A DNA stretch of 39,546 bases from Verrucomicrobiota bacterium. Lineage in GTDB: Bacteria > Verrucomicrobiota > Verrucomicrobiia > JABWAM01. The notes beneath the pieces are model-generated. The model worked only from the letters and a program-made list of their open reading frames with translations. It made no database searches and was not told where the DNA came from. The number at the start of each line of letters is the position of its first letter. The first letter of the stretch is position 1. Shown here piece after piece: positions 8,509-16,637 of the stretch. The stretch covers positions 1-39,546 of the forward strand of contig JAHFSY010000042.1 of assembly GCA_023269615.1 (NCBI GenBank), read 5' to 3'. A program made the position numbers and the translations under genes.

Positions 8509-9276
8509 ATGAAAACAGGAAGATTACAGGACAAGGTCTGCATCATCACCGGCGCTGCGCGCGGAATCGGCGCAACCACGGCGCGCGTCTTCGCCCGCGA
8601 AGGCGCCCCCGTGACCGTGGTTGATATCCGTCCCGACCTGGGAAACAAGGTCGTTGACGAAATTAAGAAGGCGGGCGGCCGCGCGATCTATTGCTCATGC
8701 GACGTGACGAAGTCGGCGGAGGTGAAAAAGATGGTGGATGCCACCGTCAAGGAATTTGGAACCATCAACGTCCTTTTCAACAATGCGGGAACCGCGATCG
8801 AGGGGACTGTGGAGACATTGTCCGAGGAGAACTGGGACAAGACTTTTACCATCAACGTCAAAAGCATGTTCCTCTGCTCGAAACACGTCGTGCCCATCAT
8901 GCGAAAGGGCGGGGGTGGAGTGATCATTCACCAGGCCTCTGAATCGGGCTTGATCGGGTTTCCCATGCACCCGGCCTACTGCGCCTCCAAGGGGGCGGTC
9001 ATCAACCTCACGCGCTCCATGGCGCTCGGGCATGTGGCGGACAAGATCCGCGTCAACTGCATCTGCCCGGGCACCATCCCCACTCCGTTGTACCATGAAT
9101 TTATGGACCAGCTTCCCAACAAGGATGAAGTCGTGGAATCCCTCAAGCGGGAACACCCGCTCGGGTTGGGGACGGAGGAAGACATCGCCAACGCCGCCCT
9201 CTTCCTCGCTTCGGATGAGTCACGCTACATGACGGGCTCCGCCCTGGTCGTGGACGGCGGATACACGGCCAAATAA
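8509..9276 (+). CDS. Short-chain dehydrogenase/reductase (SDR, FabG-like)
   Basis: This 255-residue classical SDR oxidoreductase has a Rossmann nucleotide site TGAARGIG at 14-21 and a cofactor-specificity Asp in VVDIR near 39 that favours NAD(H). It also has the structural NNAG near 91-94, catalytic Ser in the QASES segment near 143-145, and YCASK with Tyr157 and Lys161. A clear AGGAG lies 7-12 bp before the ATG. It reduces or oxidises a keto/hydroxy substrate that cannot be named. FabG, sugar dehydrogenase or secondary alcohol dehydrogenase are all possible. It is probably co-transcribed with ruvB (13 bp). Confidence 0.9.
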   Translation: MKTGRLQDKVCIITGAARGIGATTARVFAREGAPVTVVDIRPDLGNKVVDEIKKAGGRAIYCSCDVTKSAEVKKMVDATVKEFGTINVLFNNAGTAIEGTVETLSEENWDKTFTINVKSMFLCSKHVVPIMRKGGGGVIIHQASESGLIGFPMHPAYCASKGAVINLTRSMALGHVADKIRVNCICPGTIPTPLYHEFMDQLPNKDEVVESLKREHPLGLGTEEDIANAALFLASDESRYMTGSALVVDGGYTAK

Positions 9277-9284
9277 ACAGCAGA

Positions 9285-9800
9285 TTATTTGCTGGATTTC
9301 TTCCCTTTGGCGGCGGTTCCGGCAGGGAGCAGCAGGATCGCACCGAGACCTCCGCAGAGGACGGCGGCTTGGTATATCCAGGTTGCCCGGGCGTGCCAGC
9401 TGTCGAATTCCATTTTCAAAGCTGTGGCTTCGGACGAATGGGAATTGGTCATCCCCATTTTGAGCTTGTTCAGCTTGTTCGCGATCCATAAATCGCTGAT
9501 CGCATTGATTCCAAGAACCAGCAGGCAAAGAACCAGCGCCCAGCGCGTGCCTTTGGCACCTTTCGATTCGCCAATGGAGGCGATCAGCAGGAAGAAGGTT
9601 GCGATTCCGATCGTGATGTAGGTGATGAAATAGACGCGCCGCAGCATGGCGCCCGAAATTGCCCCCAGGACACCCCGATCGACGCCGCCGGCCACATCCG
9701 GATTAAAGATCGTGGGGGCGGCCACCGCGCCAAAAAAAATCGCGCACCCCAGCCAGAGTCCCAGCGCCAGCAACGCCGCATTTTTGGAGAAAGCACCCAT
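9285..9800 (-). CDS. DUF4149-like four-helix membrane protein (paralogue A)
   Basis: This 171-residue integral membrane protein has four predicted transmembrane segments (about 8-28, 53-75, 85-105 and 138-160). The N-terminal helix contains WLGCAIFFGAVAAPTIF and the last loop WHARATWIYQ, a pattern of the DUF4149/TMEM205-like family. The C-terminal tail is lysine-rich (KGKKSSK). Its function is unknown. It lies 25 bp downstream of namZ on the same strand, so it is probably in that operon. A second, shorter member of the family lies at 11414-11866 on the other side of namZ. Confidence 0.7.
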   Translation of the reverse strand: MGAFSKNAALLALGLWLGCAIFFGAVAAPTIFNPDVAGGVDRGVLGAISGAMLRRVYFITYITIGIATFFLLIASIGESKGAKGTRWALVLCLLVLGINAISDLWIANKLNKLKMGMTNSHSSEATALKMEFDSWHARATWIYQAAVLCGGLGAILLLPAGTAAKGKKSSK

Positions 9801-9825
9801 TTGAGAAATTTAAAAGTCGTGGGAA

Positions 9826-11109
9826 TCAGTTGTAAAGCAGATGTTTCAGACGCAAGTCGCGGAACTTGCTGCAGCCATCCTTCCACTTCTTGAAAAGATC
9901 ATTCAGGTCTCGTCCGTCCACGAGCCACTTGCGCGCCTCGTCGGTGCCGCACACCTTGTCGAACATCGAAATCTCCTCGGCGTTCGCCCCCTTGAACAGC
10001 TTCGGGGCGTCCAGCGTGGCGAGGATGACGAAATTGATTTCGATGAGCGTGCCCGCGTCCTTGGGATCGAGATCAATCTGGACACCCTCGCAGGCTTCGC
10101 CTTTGAACTCGGCATAGAACGGCTTGAAGCGGACCGGGCGGAAGTGGAGACCTCGGGGACATGGGGATTCTTCCATGTTGATTACTGAACCTTCGACCAT
10201 GCCTTTATAATACGCCCTTGCCCAAGGCCACATGCGATTGAGCGCATCGCCAAGAAATTCTCCTTTTACCCAGGGCGCACCCACCACCTTGAATGGCAAC
10301 GTATAGCCCACGCCATTTGAAACCTGCCCGAGTTCACCCAGGATCCCGGTCGCCGCATACGCCTCGCAGCTCGACGCTTCGGGGATGTGCGGCGAGGTCG
10401 GGACCCATTTCAGCCCGGTATCCTCCCACATCATCTCACGCTTCCATCCGGTCATCTTCACGATCTTCAGCTTGTCGTAGTGAGGTGCCACCTGTTCCTT
10501 CACCATCTGCGCCAGCTCGCCCATCGTCATTCCGTACAGGTATGGGACATTCAACGCGCTGACGAATGACTCGAAACCCTGTTCCACCATCGGCCCCTCG
10601 ATCCGCTCGCCACCGATGGGATTGGGACGATCCAGCACCACAAACTCGATCCCCGCATCTGAGCATGCCTCGAGGCAATTTTTCATCGTGCTGATGAATG
10701 TGTAACTGCGCGACCCGATGTCCTGCAAATCGAAGACGAGCGCGTCGAGCCCCTTCAGCATCTCGGGGGAGGGCTTGCGATTTTTTCCGTAGAGCGAAAA
10801 AACAGTCAGCCCTGTGCGCGCATCGGCACGGTCGCCGACTTTGACGCCCGCGTATTCGTCGCCATACACGCCGTGCTCGGGTCCAAAAATCGCCACGAGC
10901 TTGCAACGGTCCGTCCTGCGCAAGACATCCACTGTGCTGACGAGATGGGAATCCACGCTGGCAGGATGCGCGACCAGCCCCACTTTTTTCCCCTCAAGCG
11001 AGGCAAAGTTCTCCTCCTCCAACACATCTACGCCCAGCTTCACATTCGCCGCGACAACCACCGTCGCGAGGCAAAGGAAAAGGAAGCCATGAAGCAGTCG
11101 CAGGAACAT
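9826..11109 (-). CDS. namZ: Exported DUF1343 protein, NamZ-type exo-N-acetylmuramidase
   Basis: This 427-residue protein has a signal peptide (residues 1-21, MFLRLLHGFLFLCLATVVVA) followed by the DUF1343 fold. It shows the family segments KLGVDVLEEE, VGLVAHPASV, FGPEHGVYGDEYAG, VFDLQDIGSRSYTFI and VLDRPNPIGG. Characterised members (Bacillus NamZ, Tannerella) remove terminal N-acetylmuramic acid from peptidoglycan fragments, so this is a likely cell-wall recycling or turnover enzyme in the periplasm. The ORF is open to 11295, but the first 62 codons lie in a palindromic repeat. The ATG at 11109 directly precedes the signal peptide. A DUF4149-like gene follows after 25 bp. Confidence 0.9.
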   Translation of the reverse strand: MFLRLLHGFLFLCLATVVVAANVKLGVDVLEEENFASLEGKKVGLVAHPASVDSHLVSTVDVLRRTDRCKLVAIFGPEHGVYGDEYAGVKVGDRADARTGLTVFSLYGKNRKPSPEMLKGLDALVFDLQDIGSRSYTFISTMKNCLEACSDAGIEFVVLDRPNPIGGERIEGPMVEQGFESFVSALNVPYLYGMTMGELAQMVKEQVAPHYDKLKIVKMTGWKREMMWEDTGLKWVPTSPHIPEASSCEAYAATGILGELGQVSNGVGYTLPFKVVGAPWVKGEFLGDALNRMWPWARAYYKGMVEGSVINMEESPCPRGLHFRPVRFKPFYAEFKGEACEGVQIDLDPKDAGTLIEINFVILATLDAPKLFKGANAEEISMFDKVCGTDEARKWLVDGRDLNDLFKKWKDGCSKFRDLRLKHLLYN

Positions 11110-11173
11110 GGCACTTGCGTACCCCACCCATCCGCGAAGCGCAACATCGTTGAAGCCTCCCGTATGTAAAAGA

Positions 11174-11340
11174 ATTCCGGAGGTCTCTCGCAAAGGCGCA
11201 AAGGCGCAAAGTTTTAGAAAAGAAGGCGGATCGGTCGCTTCACGCATCGAAGCACGCTGCGATGCGTGAAGCGACCACATGCCTTTAGGGAACAAGGAGA
11301 GCTTGGCGCCTTTGCGACTTTGCGCGAAACCCTCCGAAAT
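11174..11340. repeat. Large nested palindrome in the namZ divergent promoter region
   Basis: Outer imperfect arms at 11174-11211 and 11302-11340 contain CGCAAAGGCGCAAAG-type sequence. A perfect 17-bp inner stem pairs GGTCGCTTCACGCATCG (11233-11249) with 11260-11276. It occupies most of the 304-bp gap between two divergent genes, leaving little room for separate promoters. Its outer arms resemble the palindrome at 4497-4573. Confidence 0.7.
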
Positions 11341-11413
11341 CCTGCCGCCTTCCGCTGCCTTGCGGAGATATTGTCTTGATTTGGCGCAACGCCTGGAACA
11401 GGAATGGTCGCCT

Positions 11414-11866
11414 ATGAAATTCCTTATCTGGTATCCCTACATGCTGGCCATGGCCTTGTTCGTCGGCAAAATCGCGACTTTTTCATTTTTGATCGCGCCG
11501 ATCGTTCACAAGACGCTGGAAAAGGACCAGGCCGTCAAATTGCTGCGCGTATTTTTTCCACGCTATTACAAGTTTGGAATCGGTTGCTCGGTTGTTGGCC
11601 TCATCCTGGTGCCGGTGATCCGACAGTTGATTCCGGAGTCGGTGGTGCGGCCTTACTGGGCGATCCTGTGGCTCGTGGTCCTGATGGCGGAGGTTTTCGC
11701 GCTCAAGGTGCTGGTTCCGACTGTTGAGGCGAATCGGGAGGGACGTGCCCAGGGTGATCCGGATGCGACGAAGCGTTGGGAGTCGGCGCACCGGTTTTCG
11801 GTCCAGCTCAACGTGATGAACCTGCTCCTCGGCCTTGTCCTGATCCTCCTGTACGTCCGGTGGTAA
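11414..11866 (+). CDS. DUF4149-like membrane protein (paralogue B)
   Basis: This 150-residue membrane protein has four predicted helices. The first reads MLAMALFVGKIATFSFLIAP, followed by a short FFPRYYKFG segment and ending in LNVMNLLLGLVLILLYV. It shares layout with the 171-residue protein at 9285-9800: an N-terminal helix ending in a P-containing loop and an ExxHRFSVQLN-type last loop. Function is unknown. The ATG at 11414 is chosen because the upstream in-frame sequence comes from the palindrome. It is transcribed divergently from namZ. Confidence 0.7.
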   Translation: MKFLIWYPYMLAMALFVGKIATFSFLIAPIVHKTLEKDQAVKLLRVFFPRYYKFGIGCSVVGLILVPVIRQLIPESVVRPYWAILWLVVLMAEVFALKVLVPTVEANREGRAQGDPDATKRWESAHRFSVQLNVMNLLLGLVLILLYVRW

Positions 11867-11887
11867 TGCCGCAATTGGCGGGGGCCT

Positions 11888-14257
11888 TCAAGTCTTCGAC
11901 GGCGTTGCTGCGGCAGGGGATGCCGCGGGTGGCGACGTGGATGTTGCCGCGGGCAGGGTGACGATGAAAATGGTTTCGCGGTGATCCTGCAGTTTTCTGA
12001 GTTGCGCGAGGATATTGGGTGCCTCGGTGGAGGGCAGTTTGGCGTCCTTGAGCACGCTGCTCTCGGCGAGCGTCAGCTTGTTTCCCTGCACGGAAATTTT
12101 TCGCGAGGCGTGCATGAAGGATGTGTTCAGGTCGAGGTCTTCCGGCTTGGATTTCAGCGAGGCGCCCTCGGGCACTTCGATTTCGTAAATGGTGACGCTG
12201 GGGTCGCTGGGATAAAAGTGGAAAGGACGGTTGCGCGGTGCTTCGAGGGCGGCGGTCCAGTCCTGCCCCTGCTCGCTGGTGGATCCCAGTTTAAAGACGA
12301 GCCCCTCGGACGAGCGCGAGGCGAAGCGCGGCAGGGTGAAGCTGAGCACGCTCTTGAAATTTTCGCTTTCATCGTTGGGATCGGTGACGGTGAATTCGAG
12401 CAGCTTCTGGCCCTGTTTCTTGTAAGCTTCCTCGAGGGATTTGCGGATTTTTTCAGGCGGGTTCCTGCGCATGCTGAGCTTGACGGTTCGTGCCTCGATT
12501 CCATGGACCTCGTGGATTTCAGTGACGGTGGCGCTGCCGTTGGGGTTGAGCTTCACCACGGTTTTATTGAGCTTGTCCTGCTCCATCGGGACATACGCGG
12601 GGAGGGTGATGACTTCGCCGGTTTTGCCATTGACGCGCAACGCCTGCACGGCGCTGCACTCGATGGAGAGGCGACCGATCTTGCTGGGGCCGGCGGCGGG
12701 GTCGAGATAAATCAGTTTGTCGCCCACGCGCGCCTCCACGATGCAATGGTCGAAGCGGTTGATGCTGGCCGTGGGGGCGTCGAACTGGTGCCCGTAGCCC
12801 GTGCCGACGAGGACGAGGCTGGCGGGGATGCCGACCTCGCGGCATAATGCCATCACGAGCAGTGACTGGTCCTTGCAATCGCCGTAGCGGTTGGTGAACG
12901 TGTCGGCCACGGGATGCGGCTGATGTGAGGACTGGCCGAAGTGGACGCCCACATAGCGGATGTCCTTGGTGACCCAGTCCATGATCGCCTGCAGCAGGGC
13001 GGTTGGGTCGGAGTTCGCCTTCTTGAGGTCGGCGACCCTGGTTTTGGCTTCCGTCGGCAGGGTGTCACGGCCTTCGCAGAGCCCGGTGAACCACGAGGCT
13101 ACGTCGTTCCATTGCAGAGGCGTGGAAAACTCGTAGCCCTGCCAGGTTTCAAAAAACATGGGCGAATACATTTCCGGTTCAGGCTCGTCGAGGTTTTGCG
13201 TCGCCAGCTTCCATGTGATCGTGCCGTCGGGGTTCTTCGTCTCTGTTACTGCTGTGGGGCAGCGGACGGATTGTTTTTGCAGCCCAAGTTTTTCCGGGAA
13301 CGTGATGGTGAGGTCTCCCATTGCAATGATGGTGGAAGCAGTCATCCAGCGTTGGTAATGATGCCCGGCCATGACTGGCTTGGACTCCCTTTCCTCCACG
13401 ATGTCAAGGATCTGGCCCGCCTTGAGGGGCGGAACATCGAGCGTGATGTTGCGGACGTCCCAGTAAACATTCTGGTTGCTGTAGGCGTGTTCGTCCTCGG
13501 CCAGTTCCACATTGGCGTTGCGGCCCTTCCCCTGGATGTCGAGGATGCGCACGCTCTTGAGCTTCACTTTTTCGTGCGAGGAATTGTAGTTGATGTGGAC
13601 GCTCGGGGACGGTCCCTGGTCGGGGTCCACCACGTAATAAGCCGTGCGGGTGACGCTGGTCGCGGTGGCATCGGCGGCGAGCTTGGTATCGGCCTGGTCG
13701 AGGAGGATGATGGACGCGGTGCCCGTCGGGAGGGTGTTGGTCTTTGGCATGCGCGCGATCGCCTTCATCAGAGGATCATCTGCGGCAAGCTGTGCGGGCG
13801 CGTAGCCGAGGGGATTGTTCTTGAAGCCCGCGAGATTGTTCTTGAGGTACTTGGTGAATTTTTCGGCGTCCTGGTACCCATCCTGGATTGCGAGCGCCTC
13901 GCCCTTGTAATTCGCCACGATCAACGTGGGATAGCCTGTGGCGTCGTATTGCTCGGCAAGGGTGCGGTTGGCGTCGGACGCTTCCGGGTTGACGCGCAGA
14001 AGGACGCAGGTTTTCAGGTATTCCTGGACGCCGGAATTGGCGAACGTTTCGCGCTCCATTTTCTTCGACCAGCCGCACCAGTCCGTGCTGACGTCAATGA
14101 CGAGCGGTTTTTTTTCCGTCTCGGCCTGCTTGAGGGCCGACACATAGTCAGCGGCCCAGGCGAGCGGGGTTTTCCCTTCACTGCCGGGCACCGGAACCTG
14201 GGCATTTGCAACGGCAAGCGAAAAACAAAAGAGGGACAAAACAATTCGAAAGTTCAT
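11888..14257 (-). CDS. Exported thioredoxin-like / DUF3857 / transglutaminase-like protein
   Basis: This 789-residue protein has a signal peptide (1-19) and then a thioredoxin-like domain (about 30-145) whose active site is WCGWS. That gives Cys61 and Ser64, a CxxS motif rather than CxxC, followed by the cis-Pro segment GYPTLIV. A DUF3857-type beta domain (about 190-400) follows. The transglutaminase core has Cys461 in YGDCKD, His in RFDHCIVEA and Asp in LIYLDPA, so the triad is complete. A long C-terminal beta region and a Ser/Pro/Ala-rich tail close the protein. It is likely periplasmic. The transglutaminase fold could be a peptidase, amidase or crosslinker, and the CxxS site favours mixed-disulfide or isomerase-type chemistry over plain reduction. 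It ends 21 bp from the convergent DUF4149 gene and appears monocistronic. Confidence 0.8.
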   Translation of the reverse strand: MNFRIVLSLFCFSLAVANAQVPVPGSEGKTPLAWAADYVSALKQAETEKKPLVIDVSTDWCGWSKKMERETFANSGVQEYLKTCVLLRVNPEASDANRTLAEQYDATGYPTLIVANYKGEALAIQDGYQDAEKFTKYLKNNLAGFKNNPLGYAPAQLAADDPLMKAIARMPKTNTLPTGTASIILLDQADTKLAADATATSVTRTAYYVVDPDQGPSPSVHINYNSSHEKVKLKSVRILDIQGKGRNANVELAEDEHAYSNQNVYWDVRNITLDVPPLKAGQILDIVEERESKPVMAGHHYQRWMTASTIIAMGDLTITFPEKLGLQKQSVRCPTAVTETKNPDGTITWKLATQNLDEPEPEMYSPMFFETWQGYEFSTPLQWNDVASWFTGLCEGRDTLPTEAKTRVADLKKANSDPTALLQAIMDWVTKDIRYVGVHFGQSSHQPHPVADTFTNRYGDCKDQSLLVMALCREVGIPASLVLVGTGYGHQFDAPTASINRFDHCIVEARVGDKLIYLDPAAGPSKIGRLSIECSAVQALRVNGKTGEVITLPAYVPMEQDKLNKTVVKLNPNGSATVTEIHEVHGIEARTVKLSMRRNPPEKIRKSLEEAYKKQGQKLLEFTVTDPNDESENFKSVLSFTLPRFASRSSEGLVFKLGSTSEQGQDWTAALEAPRNRPFHFYPSDPSVTIYEIEVPEGASLKSKPEDLDLNTSFMHASRKISVQGNKLTLAESSVLKDAKLPSTEAPNILAQLRKLQDHRETIFIVTLPAATSTSPPAASPAAATPSKT

Positions 14258-14346
14258 GCCATGGAATCCGGATCAGGAGGAGCGTTTCACGAGATTGGCA
14301 ACACCATACACCCATTCGCCGGTTTTCCCAAGTTTGAAATTGCGGT

Positions 14347-14733
14347 TCAGGCGAGTTTCAGTCCGTGGGGCAGGAAGGGCGCGAAGTCGCTGCGGTTGTT
14401 AGTCGCCAGGGTGGCGCCATCCGCAATGGCTGTGGCCGCTATCAGGCAATCGGCCAGCGATTTTGGGCGACGGCCGGTTTGTGAGAAAAGCCATCCGGCG
14501 CTGTTACCATGTTCCATGGTAAGGGGAAGAACACCGTGGATGATTTCGTGGGCCAGGTCGTGCTCGCGCATGGTCAGGGGGCCGCATTGGAATTCCGCCC
14601 AGGTCATGGCGCTGACGTAGATGGACTTGCCCTGGCGAAGCCATGATTGGACGCGCTCAACGACTTCCGCCCGTCCGCCGTGGGCGTAGTAGATCAGGTA
14701 GTTGGTGTCGAGGTGAATACGATCTCCGTCCAT
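14347..14733 (-). CDS. vapC: PIN-domain ribonuclease toxin (VapC)
   Basis: This 128-residue PIN domain has its acidic residues in place: Asp9 (HLDTNYLIYY), Glu in TWAEFQ, Asp in SLADCLIAA and Asp in NNRSDFAPF. VapC toxins cleave tRNA or rRNA and are held inactive by VapB. The ATG at 14733 is supported by a GGAGG ribosome binding site 7 bp upstream and by the 5-bp gap after the antitoxin stop. An earlier in-frame ATG at 14772 would overlap the antitoxin. It is co-transcribed with the antitoxin. Confidence 0.9.
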   Translation of the reverse strand: MDGDRIHLDTNYLIYYAHGGRAEVVERVQSWLRQGKSIYVSAMTWAEFQCGPLTMREHDLAHEIIHGVLPLTMEHGNSAGWLFSQTGRRPKSLADCLIAATAIADGATLATNNRSDFAPFLPHGLKLA

Positions 14734-14738
14734 CCTGC

Positions 14739-14996
14739 CTACCTCCGTGCCGCGCGGACCTGGCGGATCCAAGCTTCAATATTCACGTGTCGCCCTTGAA
14801 GGCTTTCCTGCAGCCGTCCGGCCGCCGCCAGGCGCTCCTGGATGTCCGGCGGATGAACGAGCACCTTTTCAGCCATGGACAGGGTGCGGCGCACCACTTC
14901 GGCCTGGGAAACCTGCCAGCGCAAAGCCAGCTTTTTCAGCCGCTTGATGGTGCCTTCGTCCAATGCGAAGGTCGCACGATGGGTCATGGTCGCCAT
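14739..14996 (-). CDS. vapB: Ribbon-helix-helix antitoxin (VapB/CopG type)
   Basis: This 85-residue protein begins with a ribbon-helix-helix DNA-binding domain (RATFALDEGTIKRLKKLA, then VSQAEVVRRTLSMAEK). A C-terminal extension should wrap the toxin. The start is ATG 14996 (MATMTH) or 14987 (MTHRAT). A longer frame to 15041 runs into the promoter region. The stop is 5 bp before the vapC ATG. As with other RHH antitoxins it probably represses its own promoter. The upstream strand shows repeated TATGG units that could be operator half-sites. Confidence 0.85.
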   Translation of the reverse strand: MATMTHRATFALDEGTIKRLKKLALRWQVSQAEVVRRTLSMAEKVLVHPPDIQERLAAAGRLQESLQGRHVNIEAWIRQVRAARR

Positions 14997-15199
14997 ACCA
15001 TAACGTCGCACCATCATGGTCACGGTGTCAACCAAACTCATTCAGCGCAGCCACGAATCGCGGTGGATTCGTTCCAAAGTTTCCACGTCCGCGATCACCT
15101 AAATCAGCGGGAGGGAGCTGGCAGAGATCACAGCCCGGCACTTTTTCATGTATTCCCTCAACAGGTGATAATGCAAATTTCGGAATAGCAAATTTCGAT

Positions 15200-15260
15200 T
15201 TGACACGCATAAAGATAAATGATAAACGATGAATTAAGCATGATAAACAATGAATATATC
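15200..15260 (+). promoter_or_regulatory. AT-rich promoter region with 21-bp tandem repeat
   Basis: A consensus -35 TTGACA lies at 15200-15205, followed by AT-rich sequence with weak -10 candidates around 15221-15228. A 21-bp unit starting ATGATAAAC is repeated directly at 15219-15239 and 15240-15260. Each unit carries an ATG in the same frame as the gene downstream, so the repeat blurs the true start. It could be the operator for the helix-turn-helix protein at 15787. The 14997-15199 stretch holds no gene I can support. Confidence 0.4.
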
Positions 15261-15269
15261 ACGAAAAAA

Positions 15270-15782
15270 ATGAATATTCTAAATCGGCAATTCGCAGAGG
15301 CAATCAACTTGAAAATGATGCTATGGACTTTCAAGGTTCTGTTTGTCGTGGTGATTTTGGAGTTGTTCGCGATACCCTTCAGCTGGTTCATATATAAAAA
15401 CTACGGATTTGAATTCGGGATGGACCCTTTGTTGGGCAGCCTCACTGCTTGCTGGATGCTCGGTCAAATCGGGTACTGGTTACTCCTGATCCTGACGCTC
15501 TGGGACTTTCGAACGGGAGAACGCCTCTTTCGCAATACCAACGTCAAGCGGCTGGAGTGCGCTGCGCTGTTGTCTGTCCTCAACGGTTGTTTGATCACTT
15601 ACGGGACCCTGCTAACGGATTTTTCAAAATCGAACACCTTGAAATATTTTGAGTCCAGACAGTTGATCTGGGCTGCGATGGCGATGCTGGACGGCATGAT
15701 CACTTTCTTTTTCTGGCTTGGCGTGTCGTGCCTGCTGGCCAGGGCGATTCAGCTCAACAAGGAGCAGGAACTTACGATCTAA
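15270..15782 (+). CDS. DUF2975-like membrane protein 1
   Basis: This 170-residue membrane protein has four predicted helices (about 17-40, 54-76, 90-112 and 127-150) and ends in a cytoplasmic ARAIQLNKEQELTI tail. The tail matches the DUF2975 pattern, where the last helix is followed by a Lys/Glu-rich E(E)Q.LTI/V motif. DUF2975 proteins are commonly encoded next to a small YozG-like XRE regulator, as here. The start is uncertain: ATGs at 15219 and 15240 are in frame, but they fall in the tandem repeat and overlap the predicted promoter. Its job is unknown, and a membrane sensor or target for the regulator is a reasonable guess. Five bases separate its stop from the regulator's ATG. Confidence 0.65.
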   Translation: MNILNRQFAEAINLKMMLWTFKVLFVVVILELFAIPFSWFIYKNYGFEFGMDPLLGSLTACWMLGQIGYWLLLILTLWDFRTGERLFRNTNVKRLECAALLSVLNGCLITYGTLLTDFSKSNTLKYFESRQLIWAAMAMLDGMITFFFWLGVSCLLARAIQLNKEQELTI

Positions 15783-15786
15783 TTGC

Positions 15787-16038
15787 ATGTCCATCGAAAT
15801 TCATTTGGACCGGATGTTGGTGGAGCGGAAGATGTCCCTCACGGAGCTTTCCGAAAAGGTCGGTGTCTCAATCCAGAACCTCTCGATTCTCAAAACGGGA
15901 AAGGCGCGGGCAATCCGGTTTTCGACGCTGTCGAGCATCTGCCATGCGCTGGACTGCACGCCCGGCGACCTGATTTCCAATTCTCCAGGCGTGATTACTC
16001 CCGAGAGTGCCGCCTCCGGCGACAACCTCACCGCTTGA
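15787..16038 (+). CDS. Small XRE/Cro-type helix-turn-helix regulator (YozG-like)
   Basis: This 83-residue DNA-binding protein is almost entirely one HTH domain. Helices read MSLTELSEKVGVSIQNLSIL, with recognition around VSIQNLSILKTGKA, and the domain ends SSICHALDCTPGDLI. That is the YozG-type layout of a minimal Cro/CI regulator. It sits between two DUF2975-like membrane protein genes, 4 bp after the first and 19 bp before the second, clearly one operon. It probably autoregulates the operon from the AT-rich repeat at 15219-15260. Confidence 0.9.
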   Translation: MSIEIHLDRMLVERKMSLTELSEKVGVSIQNLSILKTGKARAIRFSTLSSICHALDCTPGDLISNSPGVITPESAASGDNLTA

Positions 16039-16057
16039 AAACCAGAAATTTGAAGCC

Positions 16058-16540
16058 ATGAAAAAAATCATCCAATCTCTCCTTGCATCGCCCAAAAACG
16101 AAAAAACAGTGGTGGTCTTCTGGATTCTCCTTGTTCTGTTTGCGGTGCAGACACTCCTGAGGCTCGGGTTTTCGCTGCAGAATCTTGTCGAGATGGGCAG
16201 ACAAGTCGGGGTTTGGCAATGGTTTCGTCGCATGGGAAGCGAAGCCCTTTTTTTTACGGCCGGGGCCGTCATTTTCGCTCCGATGCTTTGGGACCTTGCG
16301 CGGAATCAATTCCTGCGGGAGGCGAGCGTCCGCCGGTTGCGACTGGTTGCGATGATCACAGCTGTAGAGTTGCTATGGAATGCCGCTTTCTGGATCATCA
16401 ACGACTTCAATTGGAGGTTCATTCTGGTGGAGGTGATTGTCCTCTTGGCGATTCTCGCACGAATCCTATTCTGGTTTGGCGTGTCCTGTGTGGTAGCCGA
16501 GGTGGTTCGAATCAAGGAAGAGCAACAGCTCACGGTGTAG
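16058..16540 (+). CDS. DUF2975-like membrane protein 2
   Basis: This 160-residue protein has four predicted transmembrane helices and the same C-terminal signature as the gene at 15270. The last helix contains WFGVSCVVAEVVRI, compared with WLGVSCLLARAIQL in protein 1, and is followed by KEEQQLTV. The two proteins are diverged paralogues in one operon. The start MKKIIQSLLASPKNEK is well placed 19 bp after the regulator stop, with a longer frame to 16007 inside the regulator gene. Downstream, a short GGAAAA...TTTTCC hairpin follows the stop but is too weak to call a terminator. Confidence 0.65.
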   Translation: MKKIIQSLLASPKNEKTVVVFWILLVLFAVQTLLRLGFSLQNLVEMGRQVGVWQWFRRMGSEALFFTAGAVIFAPMLWDLARNQFLREASVRRLRLVAMITAVELLWNAAFWIINDFNWRFILVEVIVLLAILARILFWFGVSCVVAEVVRIKEEQQLTV

Positions 16541-16637
16541 GAAAAACAGTTTTCCTGTAGGATTGCAAAATGGCGCCGGGATTTTTTACTGCCACAAATG
16601 ACATGCTTTTGAATATTTTTTGGGTTGCATCCCGGAC

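Noticed and set aside
12941..14620. 559-codon plus-strand open frame
   Set aside because: It is wholly antisense to the thioredoxin/transglutaminase gene, has no recognisable domain, and shows the composition expected of an antisense shadow in GC-rich DNA.
15158..15391. 77-codon minus-strand open frame in AT-rich DNA
   Set aside because: It overlaps the promoter and start of the DUF2975-like gene and shows low-complexity composition typical of AT-rich shadows.
16539..16556. Hairpin GGAAAA...TTTTCC after the second DUF2975-like gene
   Set aside because: The stem is AT-rich with a very small loop and no T tract, too weak to call a terminator.
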